Counted from the first letter of the stretch, positions 33,590 through 44,957 are shown. The stretch is DNA of 64,000 nt from Serripes groenlandicus (GCA_031761405.1 JASEVX010000011.1:15125609-15189608); one strand, 5' to 3'. Translations and numbers: made by a program. The notes: generated by a model from the letters alone, not told the origin.

Positions 33590-34015
33590 TACCCGGATAG
33601 ATATGTTTCGCCTCCTGTGAACTTTCTGTTTCAGGAATCATAACTATATATCTGTATCCCCCTGAAACGGAATGTGTCGGCCCGGATCAGTCTGCGCACG
33701 CCTTATGTGAATTTTCTGATTCAGGAATCGGTACTATGTACCTGTATCCCAATGAGCCGGAATGTGTCGGCCCGGATCAGTCTGCGCCGACTCCGCAGGC
33801 TGATCTGGGTCGATACATTTCGCAGAGGCCAAAATGTTGGTTTTCTCAAGGGAAGGCTCATATGGGAAGGATGACTACTAGCTATTTCATAATGTCTAAA
33901 TTATGTAAATTCAGTCATCTTGAACAATGAGCGTATATATGAGACGGATGCCTTCTAGCTATTACCTATGGTCTAAATTATGTGAATTTATTCATCCATA
34001 AAAACCACATCGTAG
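33590..34015. repeat. Family C internal repeats in direct order
   Basis: Two ~100 bp direct copies contain 'tttctg(t/a)ttcaggaatc' and 'ggaatgtgtcggcccggatcagtctgcgc' (about 33625-33710 and 33712-33790). A family C end 'cgcagaggccaaaatgttggttttctc' and two copies of 'tctaaattatgt(a/g)aattcattcatc' follow. This is a jumble of decayed family C pieces. Confidence 0.7.
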
Positions 34016-34830
34016 ATGGTGATCAATCTACAGGCTGTAGACTGTTTCTATTTAGATCATCATTGTTTAGTATATACATGCATTATGATCGCGTTAATCT
34101 ATTCATTTGAGAAGCTTTAATGATAATTGTAAAGCGATATCGAACTGTGCATAATGATAGTTATCTCTTTGTGCTATCACTGCATACATAGACGAAATAG
34201 CATATATGAGCAGGCTGTTCGTGAGTTACACTGAGAAATAATTGTGATCCAAAATTATGGAAATAAGATTGTAGAACAAGATCGAATTGCGCATAAATAC
34301 AGCATTGTTACACATTTGGTTATAATCATGCTACTGTAAATCTGGAATAAATTGTAAACACCTGCGGTTTAATCTCGATTCCACGCTTAATAATTCATTT
34401 GCATTGTCACTGAGTGTCCGGATCAAACTACACATATATGTAGGTGATTAGGATGACCACTGACAATTTAAAATCATTTTTAAATCATTGCTTCTTTATG
34501 TTGTAAAAACTCAATTCGAATATAATCAATATATGTATGCAGACAGGTAGATCGAGACTGACTCAATTATTTCTAAAATACTTTTAATATTGTGGAGTGT
34601 GCTTGAACTTACAGCTAGTAAGTAGATCATACATTTTATTTTACTGCCAATTGAGATCAAAGTCATGGTGTGCTGATATTGAGTTACAATCGGCAGTTCG
34701 TTCATGTTTTGGTAAATATGATACATATATTACTAAACTTAAATTGAACGTATTACTCGGGTTTCAGAATTAATATCCCAATTATATACTATTTTACTAA
34801 GTCACAAATTATATATTTTGTTTAATCTGT
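34016..34830. other. No gene seen
   Basis: AT-rich, no recognised repeat or coding sequence. Confidence 0.5.
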
Positions 34831-34978
34831 ACTTTGGTCGATCAGTGTCCAGTGACAGTGTCAGACAAAGAACAATTTAAATTTCGGATAGGTATATACT
34901 GTATTCGATATAAAAACGGTTCAATGGTTTACATAATAGATTGGACCTTACCAATACTTAACTTAACAGTCACAATAT

Positions 34979-36900
34979 TTGCTTTTATGTGTTTATATAT
35001 TTATTATGAATGTCATAATACATTTGTTGTATCCTGAAACTTTTATGTCTATCTTTCTTTCCATTTTCTATATTGATGATGATGTGTTTTATACATATGT
35101 ACGTTTGAATCTCATCTGTGCAGACATCAGCCGGCTGACAGACACGGTACCAGTTGAAACATTGCTAATCGTAGTCCTAAATAGATACATGTCCACTGTT
35201 GTCGTGCTTAAATACCGTCTCTATCACATCTTCGCACTTTTAATCCATGCACTCATATTTACTGCTATTCAAATTGATATACACGCAATACTTTCACTTA
35301 AAGTAAATCTTCTTATGTCTTGCAACTGTGCACTTCTAGTTCAGTTTCCACGTAGAAAACATTCCATAAATGATATTGTATTGGCAAACTATAGATTCTC
35401 GTCCCTAATTTGTTATGTGATTCTTCACAAAATATGCATATACTGGCTTTAAATGTTATTATTAATATCGGGAGATATTCATCAAAACCCCGGACCGTTT
35501 GACAAAAGTATGTCTACATAATCTAGTAGTTCAGAATTAAACTTCATGGAACTTATATTAAAATGCCAAACCATTTATCCTTTGTGCATAACAATGTGCA
35601 AAGTCCTTATCATAACATTGCCGAATTAAAGAATGAGCTTGGCGGTTTTTATATAATCTCTTTTACAGAAACTTGACTATCTGACAACATTAATTTCTGT
35701 TGCGGGCAGATCTTGAAGTTCCAAACAATGAATGCATTTGTATTGAATTACGCTTCAGTAATTATAAACACGTACTTTTTGGATTGTTCTATCGACCCCC
35801 TAATTCTGGATCAAATTATGTAACACATATTGAAAATTCAATATGTTTAGCCACAGATACAGTTACCGATGACATCATAATCACAGACTATTTCAATCTC
35901 AATATAAAGCAAGAGCACTTACAGTCAATCAACTTACCTACCTTTAAAATTCATTATGTCATGCCTTAGACAATAGGCTTGACGTTCGAGCAATTTTCTT
36001 TGATGTAAGTAAGGCATTTTATAAGGTGTAGCATCGTAGCCTTCTTCATAAACTACAACTTGCTTGAATACGTGGCAAACTCCTTCAGTGGTGTGCAGAC
36101 TAACCTTGTGGCCTACTTCTCTTTCTTGTTTATATCAATGACATAGTGACATACATAAGTTCTAATATAAATCTCTTTGCTGATGATACCAGTTTACACG
36201 GCATTGTTGACTCGCCTTCAAATGCTGCAAGTATGTTGCAAGATGATGTAAGAAAAAGAATAAAATGGGTTGAAACCGGGCTTGTTAACCTATCTAAGTC
36301 AGAATAATTAATCATATCAAGGAAAATAAACAAACCTGATCTTTAAGATGTATTTATGATTGATTCCGTGATTCCTTATGTAGATGTACACAGATATCAT
36401 GGTGTCTTATTTTCAAATGAAGGCTCTGTCATCATCACATAAACCACATTAAAGACAATCATGCACTAGGATAAATATAATGAAAACATTGAAGCACAAG
36501 TTAGACCGGAAATCTCTTGAAATTATGTATAAATCTTTAGTAAGAGCTTAATTAGGATATGCGGAAGTTATCTGGGACAACTGCTCACAATACGAAATAA
36601 CAATACTTTTACTAAAACGTGCCTCAGTACAAATTGCAGCTCACTAAATCATCATTTGCATATGCAGAATAATGTGCATGTGGAAACATTGAAACCAACT
36701 TTTCTTCTTTGTAAATGTCCTGGTTATGCTGAGCAAAGAAGGATACATCACCTATCTGTACACAATTTAACAAATAAATCGACGTCAGCGCTACTGCATG
36801 GTGATTCTATGATTAAATTACGAAACAAACAGACTGATATTTGAAGCTGTTTATATATATTCATTGCAGCCACAGATAGATTCGTTTGAAATATGTATAA
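34979..36900 (+). pseudogene. Decayed LINE with 2A-like leader, endonuclease and reverse transcriptase
   Basis: A 157-codon frame (34979-35452) reads through one stop into MLLLISGDIHQNPGP (35453-35497), a 2A-like leader. The endonuclease follows: 'LSFVHNNVQS', 'SFTET' with the expected Trp replaced by a stop (35665-35676), 'VLFGLFYRPPNSGSNY', then 'DYFNLN' where GDFNLN is usual. Reverse transcriptase pieces are 'FFDVSKAFYKV' (about 36000), 'LFADDTSL' (36173-36196, the catalytic pair) and 'DRKSLEIMYKSLVRA' (about 36505-36550). A C-terminal 'CPGYAEQRRIHHLSVHNLTN' lies near 36718-36777. Frameshifts, stops and an internal deletion between the first RT block and FADD make it non-functional. The upstream 157-codon part may be leader and is uncertain. 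Confidence 0.9.
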
Positions 36901-36930
36901 ACCCAATTATCACCATTCATTTAACTGTCC

Positions 36931-37185
36931 ATCATTCTCTCTCTCTCTCTCGCTCTCTCTTCTGTCTCTCTCTCTTGCCCTCTCTCTCTCTCTCTCACCC
37001 TCTCTTTAACTCTCTCTCTCTCTCTCATCTCTGTCTGTCTGTATGTATGTCTGTCTGTATGTCTTTCTGTCTTTCTGTCTCTCTGTCTCTCTCTGTCTGT
37101 CTGTCTCTCTCTGTCTCTGTCTCTCTGTCTCTCTGTCTCTCTGTCTCTTTCTCTGTCTCTCTCTCTCTGTCTCTCTGTCTCTCTG

Positions 37186-37255
<70 letters not shown>

Positions 37256-37265
37256 TCTCTTTCTC

Positions 37266-37314
<49 letters not shown>

Positions 37315-37325
37315 ATCTCTCTTCC
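36931..37325 (+). repeat. ~395 bp CT-rich (TCTC/TCTG)n microsatellite
   Basis: An almost pure polypyrimidine tract of CT and CTGT units with a few TATG interruptions near 37040-37070. All plus frames read Ser/Leu and minus frames Arg/Glu without meaning. Long homopurine/homopyrimidine mirror sequence of this kind can adopt triplex structure. Confidence 0.97.
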
Positions 37326-37650
37326 TTGTTAATATGTCTTTTAACTTTCTCTTTAATAACATCATTCATGTTGTGTCGTAATATCTTTTCTCTTTTTGTC
37401 TACATTATTTTTGATGTGCAAATGTGTTTGTGGATAGGGACATTATTTGTTAAATCTATCGTTCCAATCCAATTTGTATGTTATTCGCAATGTAAATATG
37501 GGGTAATACAAATATGTTTAAACTAACAAGATGTCATTTAACGGTCATGCTTTTTGATCGAAGTACTCGTTCAAATATTTACCCGTTTTGAAGAACATCA
37601 CTAATCTAGGTTATTCCTTACTGAGGGTGAACCACCCACTAATTCCTCGT
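37326..37650. other. No gene seen
   Basis: Short unique stretch with no supported feature. Confidence 0.5.
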
Positions 37651-37654
37651 TCTA

Positions 37655-37802
37655 TCTGTTTAACGCTTTTCGACATATAAACGCTTTGTGACGCCTTTAC
37701 ATCACATGTATTTTGACAACATTGTGGCAAAAAGTGAAATTGCTGTATATGAGCAATTTCTCCTTTTGCCACACTGTTTTCATCTTTATTCAATAACTAA
37801 AT
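37655..37802. mobile_element. Family A foldback, partial
   Basis: 'aacgcttttcgacatataaacgctttgtgacgcc' (degraded left end), then the family's internal hairpin 'attgtggcaaaaagtgaaattgct' / 'agcaatttctccttttgccaca' and 'tattcaataact'. The right terminus is missing. Confidence 0.75.
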
Positions 37803-38027
37803 TCATATTGGTAAAATAATAGGATTGTTTAATCTATGGTCTAAGCGAAAACAATGTAAAAAGCTCAGAAACGAAACATTTTTTTTTCCAGATCATTCAA
37901 GTTGAATAGGAATGTCAGTCATTTTTCGAGTTTTCACTGGTCGCTTTAGTTTGTGATCCAACTTGCCCATAGTGTAGACCTATTTTGCGATTTGAAAGGG
38001 GCTTACCAGGTGGTTGAGAAAACTGTT

Positions 38028-38222
38028 AACTCTTTCAGCGCCAAAGGCAGTATTGAAGTTTTTGCAAACAGTACAGATTCAGATGAGTCTTATCTGAAAT
38101 CAGCATTGCTTGTCTTTTATTTATCAAAATAGTTCAACACTTTTATTGAATAAGAAATGGACACGCTCGAGTTTGAACATAGCAGAGTCTACTTTATACA
38201 ACCCGGCTTTGAAAGAGTTAAA
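38028..38222. mobile_element. ~195 bp TTAA-bounded foldback, family B
   Basis: 'gttaactctttcagcgccaaagg' at the left and 'ccggctttgaaagagttaaac' at the right. The interior has 'gtttttgcaaacagtacagattcagatgag', the counterpart of 4871-5079 in inverted orientation. No coding sequence. Confidence 0.8.
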
Positions 38223-38389
38223 CTTAACACTTGCCCTAGCAACTGCTGCGTAAGTTAATTAGAATAAATCTCATTTTTGTTCATATTAACTGAAAGCTTC
38301 GGATATCGAGCATCGGAGTATTGCAGATAGTTTAAGCAGCTTTAAACGTGTTTTCAAGGTAAGTTACCAGTACTACTGATCCTTTAATC

Positions 38390-38515
38390 CTGACAGCAGC
38401 CAGCCAGTCATAATGCTTACCCCGCAACCCTTAGCTCCAAGGAGATTATATTGGTATATCGTATGACCTCCCACACCCGAGGCGGACGCTCTACCACCAC
38501 ACCATCGAGGCTGTC
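38390..38515 (-). mobile_element. tRNA-headed SINE fragment
   Basis: On minus, 'gatggtgtggtggtagagcgtccgcctcgggtgtggg' is an A-box-type head like that at 26166, followed by a diverged body. No good B box remains. Confidence 0.6.
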
Positions 38516-38704
38516 GGAGTTTTGCAGAATGTTCCTGATAATACGTGTGCTGACGACTACAACATTCGACACTAATATGACAATGACAAATCTTTATTCA
38601 AAGGTACTTAGGCCAACGACCCATACTACAGATTATATGAATTTTATATTCTATTATTCAATTTGAAACAATTGGTAACAAAGTGTTGGGTAATAATGTG
38701 CATT

Positions 38705-39042
38705 GCGAGGGAGATTACTGATCCTGATTTTCCAAAGTTTCCTATTCCACAGCTCTGTCCCTTGAGAGGGTCTCTCTGAGACCCATGATTCCGCAGGCCA
38801 CCCGCCAGTACCAGCTTCCCTTTTCCTGCAACTCTTGAAGGGCACATCAGACAACAAGTTCTAAAAGTTTTAAATCTGATTAATCAGTATTTAATCATGG
38901 CATCAAAGAGGAGAATTTCATCAAGGAAGGTTGGGAAGGAGCCTGAGAGGTCCAGACAGGCAGAGAGGGACCAGTTACCAGAAAAAATACTGCAAAACGA
39001 CAATTACAAATACAGATACGAAAACAACTATTTTATTCAGTA
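38705..39042 (+). pseudogene. Possible decayed coding segment upstream of the YR retrotransposon (gag-like?)
   Basis: One plus frame reads 'EITDPDFPKFPIPQLCPLR', then two stops, then 'FPATLEGHIRQQVLKVL' and, from an ATG at 38897, 'MASKRRISSRKVGKEPERSR' to a stop at about 39042. Steady codon sense over ~330 bp and the basic, lysine/arginine-rich character suggest a real former protein. Its place ~900 bp before the reverse transcriptase fits a gag-type ORF1. No specific family is recognised. Confidence 0.35.
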
Positions 39043-39949
39043 ATGTAAGGCCTCCGGCCCATTTATACATACTTTACATGTATATAATATATTCATTGAA
39101 GTGACATCATAAACTTTTTGAAGATATTCAAATATAGAAATAATTAGTATACGACACACACTTTATGATTTAATTAGAGACCTGTTCATTTAAAAGTAAT
39201 TTTCTGGTTATAAATGCCTCAATTAGATATGTTATCAGTGATTTTACATGTGTGGGTCTACATTCACTCATTATGTCTTTCTGTCATTTTCATCTAGCCT
39301 TCTAAGCATATGGTAGCATTATTTAGCATATCTTGTAGTAGGCATTTCTGTAAGTTGTTTCCTGTACTTAATACACTGTGTCATATACGTAACAGAAAGA
39401 GGATATCTAGCGCATTCACTTTAGGCGAACACATCGGCAGTATTTTGATGAAGACAATATATGCGTTTACAAAAATCAATGTGCACTTTTCTATGGCGTG
39501 ATTATATTCATAACTCAAAATATCGGAATTAATAGGTTTTATCATATAATCAAATAGTTTAAAAGCATCTTTCAGATTAAAATATCCAAATTTATTTTGA
39601 GACCTATATATGCTAAAACAAGCTTTTTTAAGCTAGATTGGTTTGGTGTGTCCAACAAAGCCGAGTCGTTAACATGGAACCTAAATATTTATAATAAGAT
39701 ACAGTTTAAACTTCATTGCCATCATAATATCATTTTTCCCTATTTTTTAAAACACCACCATTTCGGAAAACTATCATTTTCGTTTTATCTAGATTTAAAT
39801 GTGCAGGTTTAGTCATGCCTGCAATCAGGTGAGGAAACCACCCAAAGTCAAATTGCAGGAATAACAAAGAATATTATAAACTTATATGAATTAGGGAAAA
39901 TACATATGAAAATAAATAAATTACTTGCATCATTAACATTTTACCATCA
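39043..39949. other. No clear gene; possible 5' region of the YR retrotransposon
   Basis: AT-rich with two short plus frames (39310-39501 and 39597-39812) lacking recognisable motifs. Confidence 0.45.
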
Positions 39950-41950
39950 TGATGCTGCTATTTTATTGATGGAAGTCTCCATAATGGATTTCCCTTACAT
40001 AACATAGGACCACGATGTGCACACGCATCACCAAACGTGTCTAGTGCAAAGCAGCACCCATCTATCATGAGGGAAAAAACTGAATAAAGAAATTAATCTG
40101 GGTCGAGTTGCCGGTTCTTACAGTACTAAACCATTCCTGTCCCTTCTGGTATGTTCTACAGGCCTAGTCGCCAAAAAAGAAAGTGACTATCGAATGAGTC
40201 ACCACTTGTCATACCCAGGCAGCCAATAGTTTAACGATTGCATTGAGGAAAAACACTTCACAGTCACATATTCAAATATTGTCCAGGCAACCGACCTGAT
40301 TTTGAAGCTAGATAAAGGGGCACTCTTAAGTTAAACAGATATAAAATCAGCCTTTCGATTACTTCCCATCACCCCATTAGAGTTTGATTTAGTAGGTATA
40401 AAATTTAAAAAACAATAATTTTATGACAAAATGCTTAATGCAAACATAATTTCAGTCATTGTGTTCAAATTTCGGAGTTCCTTTAGCTAAAGATAAAAAC
40501 AGTTTAACCTACAACATGTTGAATTGTTTTGGGGATTGAAATGGATTAAGGAGAAATGGTTATGCGGCTTCCAAAAGAAAATTAATGAGCAAATACCGAA
40601 AGGTGTCATATAACATTTGCTTTCGGGATATTCGAATTTTAGCCAGGGTCAAAAATAAAAATATTAAAAATTATGATAAATAGTAAGTTTTGGGAACATT
40701 TTTGTCTAACTGGTTTATTTTAATGTTTATAAATGTGAAAAGTAAGCTCTCAGCATGGGTTTGATTTTTTTTCGGTTGAACCTACTTCTCCTTCTGGTTC
40801 ATATGAATATGGACAGGCGTTTGCAAACACTGGTTGCGGAACTAGCCGTAAATTTAGTGGTAAATTTGAATACCAGCTTTCGCGTCCCAATTTGCTTGAA
40901 AAGGAGCTGAAACATGGTATTTCTGACTGTGTCCACATATTGCCTATTGTTCTGAGACTCTAAGCACCTCTTTAATTTTACACTTACCCCCTGCGTTTTT
41001 GTCGGGTGATTTTTGGAGTAAGGGGTAAAATTGCTCTTTATGTCCTGCTTTTTTCACCCTGTTTCAGACCACTTTTGAGGCCAATTCTTTTCATAATATT
41101 GACTGAGAGTGTGAATTCAAGTCATTTTCTTATGATTCTGGCACACCTTAATACAGGAAAATCCTTTTAATAATACTGGAATGGATATTATGAGAAATAT
41201 TGAGAGAATAAAATGAAACAGAAAATCAGCTTTCAACTGTGTATTGCCACCAAATTCTTATCTTCAAGAAAGATAACTCTAAAAGAAATGCAGTCTACGG
41301 AATTTCTCATGCAGAGTTGTCTCCCCTGGTAGAGCTTTTTTTAGAAAAATGACAAAATTAAAATCAAAAAGACTTATCATAAAACTAGTGTCTCTAAAAG
41401 TATTAAAGCCGATTTCAACGTTTGGCTTTCCCTTCTTACTAATTACAAAGGTGTCATATTGATATCTAATAGAACATGGTTAACAAATAACGAGCTGGAA
41501 ATCTACACAGATACAGTGGCAGACAATAATGGTGGCTTTGGAATTTACTTCTCAGGTCAATGGGTTCAAAATAGATGGCCCGCAGATTGGGTGAGGCAAT
41601 GTCTTACTAGGGACATGACCCAATTGCAGCTTTTTCCAGTGGTAGCCGCTATTGTAAATTGGTCAGTCAGCTTAAGAAATCAATGGGTTCTCTTCCATGT
41701 AGACACTAAAGCGGTTGTTTAAGTTATCAATGATAAAACATGTAAATCTGAGAGAGTGATTAAACTGGTCAGACATATGGTTCTTACATTATTAAAACCC
41801 AACATACGGGTAAGAGCAATACATATTCCTTCAAAAGAAAACATTATTGCTGACTCAATTTCTCGTTCACAATGGGGAAGGTTCAGGAGTGCAGCTCCAG
41901 AGGCCAATCTCAGCCCTCTCAAGGTCCCATCCCTAGTTTGGAATATTTAA
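39950..41950 (+). pseudogene. DIRS/Ngaro-like retrotransposon: reverse transcriptase and RNase H
   Basis: Translated pieces follow the order of a YR-retrotransposon polymerase. The hallmark 'GFPLHNIGPR' is at 39986-40015, with 'SPNVSSAKQHPSIM' after it. 'NLGRVAGSYSTKP', 'HHLSYPG' (40200-40220), 'VTYSNIVQATDLILKLDKGA' and 'TDIKSAFRLLPI' follow. 'FGVPLAKDKN' (about 40475) comes straight after 'ISVIVFKF', so the stretch that should hold the catalytic YxDD is missing. An insertion of ~640 bp (40610-41255) precedes 'KITLKEMQS' and 'VVSPGRAFFRK'. RNase H then reads 'LEIYTDTVADNNGGFGIYF', 'LQLFPVVAAIVNW' and 'VLFHVDTKAVV', followed by 'RAIHIPSKENIIADSISRSQW'. Multiple stops and frameshifts make it dead. 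Confidence 0.9.
40610..41255. other. ~640 bp insertion within the reverse transcriptase
   Basis: Between the 'PKEN'-type block ending near 40605 and 'SSRKITLKEMQS' starting near 41265, the element has far more DNA than the ~60 residues expected there. The inserted DNA is unrecognised. It contains a 62-codon minus frame (40938-40750) and no clear inverted ends. Confidence 0.5.
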
Positions 41951-42022
41951 AAGGTATATCAATGTACTTAATATTCAATTCTACTTCCCAAAAATACAAA
42001 AAACACTTATTTAGTAGCGTTA

Positions 42023-42700
42023 ATGAAACTAACCGATTTCAGAGAAAAATATAAGTTACATAAGATATGGCCTGTCCCTAATCAAGACTTGGTACATTTC
42101 ATTGCATACCTAGCCTATCAGAATATAGCTGCTTCAACAATCTCCACTTACATATCAGTTATATCATGTGCTCACATACTCCAACAAATAGCTGACACAA
42201 CAAAATCAGTTCTAGTAGTTAAGGCATTGGAGGGAGCAAGAAGAACTAAGGGTAGTAAAACGGACGCAAGGGCCCCGATAACCCCATCCACATTACATAA
42301 GATGATATCAACCCTAACAAGCATTTGTCAAAACACTTTCGGATAGTCTTTATTTCGGGCTGCTTTCACACTTGCATTTTTTGGTCTGTTAAGAATAAGG
42401 GAATATACAGAGGTCAACAAAAAGTCACAAGACCAAAAGGTACTAAATAGTCAGACATTTGTGTATCAGACAAAGAAATAAAACTAACTGTTAGAGTTCA
42501 AAAATTGACCAGTGTGGAAAATCTGTCACCCTCCATATTCCAGCAAATGGTAAGTCCTACTGCCCAGCCCTATGCATGAAGGAGTAATTTAATTTTCGCC
42601 CCAATACAGATAACGAGGACCTATTCATACACTTAAAAGGGAAATTACTTACCATATATAAATTCAAAGCTATAATGACCAAAGCCCTACAACTACAATC
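42023..42700 (+). pseudogene. Tyrosine recombinase of the YR retrotransposon, 3' end lost
   Basis: The frame from 42023 encodes an N-terminal core-binding domain: 'VHFIAYLAYQNIAASTISTYISVIS', 'VVKALEGARRTKG' and 'ARAPITPSTLHKMISTL'. A single in-frame stop at 42344-42346 follows. The same frame then continues 'SLFRAAFTLAFFGLLRIRE', the box I region with the catalytic Arg. Further on 'DLFIHLKGKLLTIYKFKAIM' matches the sequence just before the H-x-x-R box. That box and the nucleophilic Tyr are not seen, because the palindromic block begins at about 42693. The enzyme would have circularised or integrated the cDNA. This copy is inactive. Confidence 0.88.
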
Positions 42701-43204
42701 ATGTCACTTTGGAGGCATTTCAGGAAATAGATTAAGTGAATTGAAGTGGTTTTTCACGTCATTACCGAAACTTACGTTGCCGCCATCACCGGAAACGCTC
42801 ATACCTTATTTAACACGGAAATTTACTACGTGAGCAATATCATCAAAAGTATAGCTTCACCGGAAACATCAATACCTTATGAGGTAACGACGCTACGGAA
42901 AATTACAAAGCATGATCATCAAGAAATGACGTGGCGTCATACCCAAGCAACTCGATAACGATTTTTCAACCAGTGAAGATAAATCAGACAGAATGTTGAA
43001 AGATGCTTCAAACATCATACAAACTAAAGTACTTATAACGTAGAATGATAAAAGAAAGTTGTCGTTAGAAAGATGTCTCGAGGACTTAGTGGCTAGCTAA
43101 GTGCTTTTATCTTTTCCTTCATTTAGTCTCAGCGTTTAATGAATTAGTACACGATATAAAAGCGGTTGAAAACTGTAAAGAAAACTTTCTGATTTACAGA
43201 TGTT

Positions 43205-43393
43205 ATTCTTGATTGATGTGGGTACTGTAACGCCGTCTTTAACACATTTTCAGTCATATCGCGGTGGCCACAAGACTGTCTTTCAAAACAACTCACTTCT
43301 TTTCCGCATAGATTATAAGCCAATTGATTGAAGACGAATGACGATTGACAAACATCGTAACAAATGTTGACCGAGCTGAGCGTTTGACCCCGC
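43205..43393 (-). mobile_element. SINE-A copy, head truncated
   Basis: On minus, 'gctcagctcggtcaacatttg', 'atcgtcattcgtcttcaatcaattggcttataatctatgcgg' and 'ccaccgcgatatgactgaaaatgtgttaaagacggcgtta', ending in CAATCAA. The tRNA head is replaced by the adjacent G/C homopolymer. Confidence 0.8.
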
Positions 43394-43395
43394 AC

Positions 43396-43418
43396 CCCCC
43401 CCCCCCCCCCCCCCCCTT
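43396..43418 (+). repeat. Poly-C tract (~22 nt)
   Basis: An uninterrupted C run abuts the 5' side of the minus-strand SINE at 43205-43393. Confidence 0.97.
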
Positions 43419-44957
43419 CTCCCTAATCCATCGGATTGCGAGGCTTGACATTTACAGACTGATGAATTGATGAATTTGGGGCAGTGTAACTTGTTACAGT
43501 CTGAACGGATACATTTAAAGTATATCTGAACGCGATAATTATCAATTTTAGTAGTAAACATGTATACCATTTTGCTTTATTGTGTTTTTAGTTTTTTATA
43601 TCCTGCATTTTACATCTAGTGTTATGCGCACTTGATGTCTGTTAAAACAAGTAAAACAAAATGGAAACAAAACATATCTTAGACTCGGTGTTTGTTGAAA
43701 ACATAAAGGATGTGAGATAAAATATCACTTACCTTCTTTATGAAATATGTGATATTGTGTAATGTTATCGTTATATCATCGGCTTGTTTTCGTATGACTT
43801 TTAGTACTTCGCGATGCGTTGTAAAACTATTTGTTAATAAAGTTCAACAGGTCTATGTGACTAACACACTATTTAATATTTACTTCTCACACATTATACG
43901 ACACTGACACATCGAACATCTAACAACATCAATAGTCATTTTACTCGCGCCTCCTTTTACCAAGATATTTAAGTGAATGTTCCGTTAGCCCAAAGTGGCA
44001 ATAATCTCTGCGCGACATCATTTCTTATACCATATCTTCCCCTACGGTCCCCGCAGAGAGGATCTCTACACTCTTGGGCCGCATTCTCGCCCAAGAGTCT
44101 GATCTAGGCAGCACCTCTACATGATGTAGTTCTAATACCCGCTCCCTCCTCTCTCTATCTCCTGCCTTCTCTACTAGCTATATTTCTCTCTCCAAGAAGC
44201 GGCTCTGGGCCATCTTTAAATACTGCCTTGTTTACATATTCATTACTCTCTTTATTGACCTAGCTTCATATTGGAGAGGTCAACAGTGACTCCTCCCAAG
44301 ACAGAACTATCACCAATATTAATAAGGAAACCATCAAGCATTTTCTATCTCCCAATATAATTTATTCATTAATTCATCGTAGTCCGAGCCGTAACGTTAC
44401 ATTTTCTTTCAAAAGTATAAAACCCAACATCTAAAATACCATAATGACACGTTAAAGATAGTATTCTCTTTGAATACGCCTCTGTATTGTCGCGTCAGCT
44501 AGGATGGAAACTTATTCCTACTTTATTGCTTATAAAGAATTGTTATTTCCGGTAAAGTTACGTTTTTATTGGTAAATGAGGCAACGTTATTTTAATTTTT
44601 GTCGCAACGGTCGTCTCTTTAGTGGCGTCGGTCCTTGTCTGATCTATCTTCATTGCTTGAAAAATCGTTATCGAGTTGCCTGGGTATAATGTCACGTCAT
44701 CTCTTGGATGATGCTTTGTAATTTTCCGTAGCGTCATTACCTTATAATGTATGGATGTTTCCGGTGAAGCTATACCTTTGATGATATTGCTCACGTAGAA
44801 AATGTCCGTGCTAAATAAGATATGAGCGTTTCCGGTAATGGCAACAACGTATGATTCGGTAATGACGTCAACAACCACTTAATCCATTTCCTCAAATGCC
44901 TCCAAAGTGACATAATTGTAGTCCTATAATTCACCCAAACCCTCACACAGTCTCAGA

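Larger units (their letters stand above)
42693..44937. mobile_element. ~2.2 kb palindromic block inside the YR retrotransposon
   Basis: About 300 bp at the left (42693-42995) reappear inverted at the right (44630-44937). Shared landmarks include 'cactttggaggcattt', 'tagcttcaccggaaacatc', 'gacgctacggaaaattacaaagcat' and 'caactcgataacgatttttcaa'. The spacer holds a minus-strand SINE, a poly-C run and ~1.2 kb of unassigned DNA, including a GC-richer patch at 43960-44260 with 'ctcttgggccgcattctcgcccaagag'. It is either a foldback inserted into the retrotransposon or its own inverted repeats. The order recombinase-block-hydrolase favours insertion or rearrangement. Confidence 0.75.

Noticed and set aside
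36864..37526. Ser/Leu-rich and Arg/Glu-rich frames
   Set aside because: Translation of a CT microsatellite.
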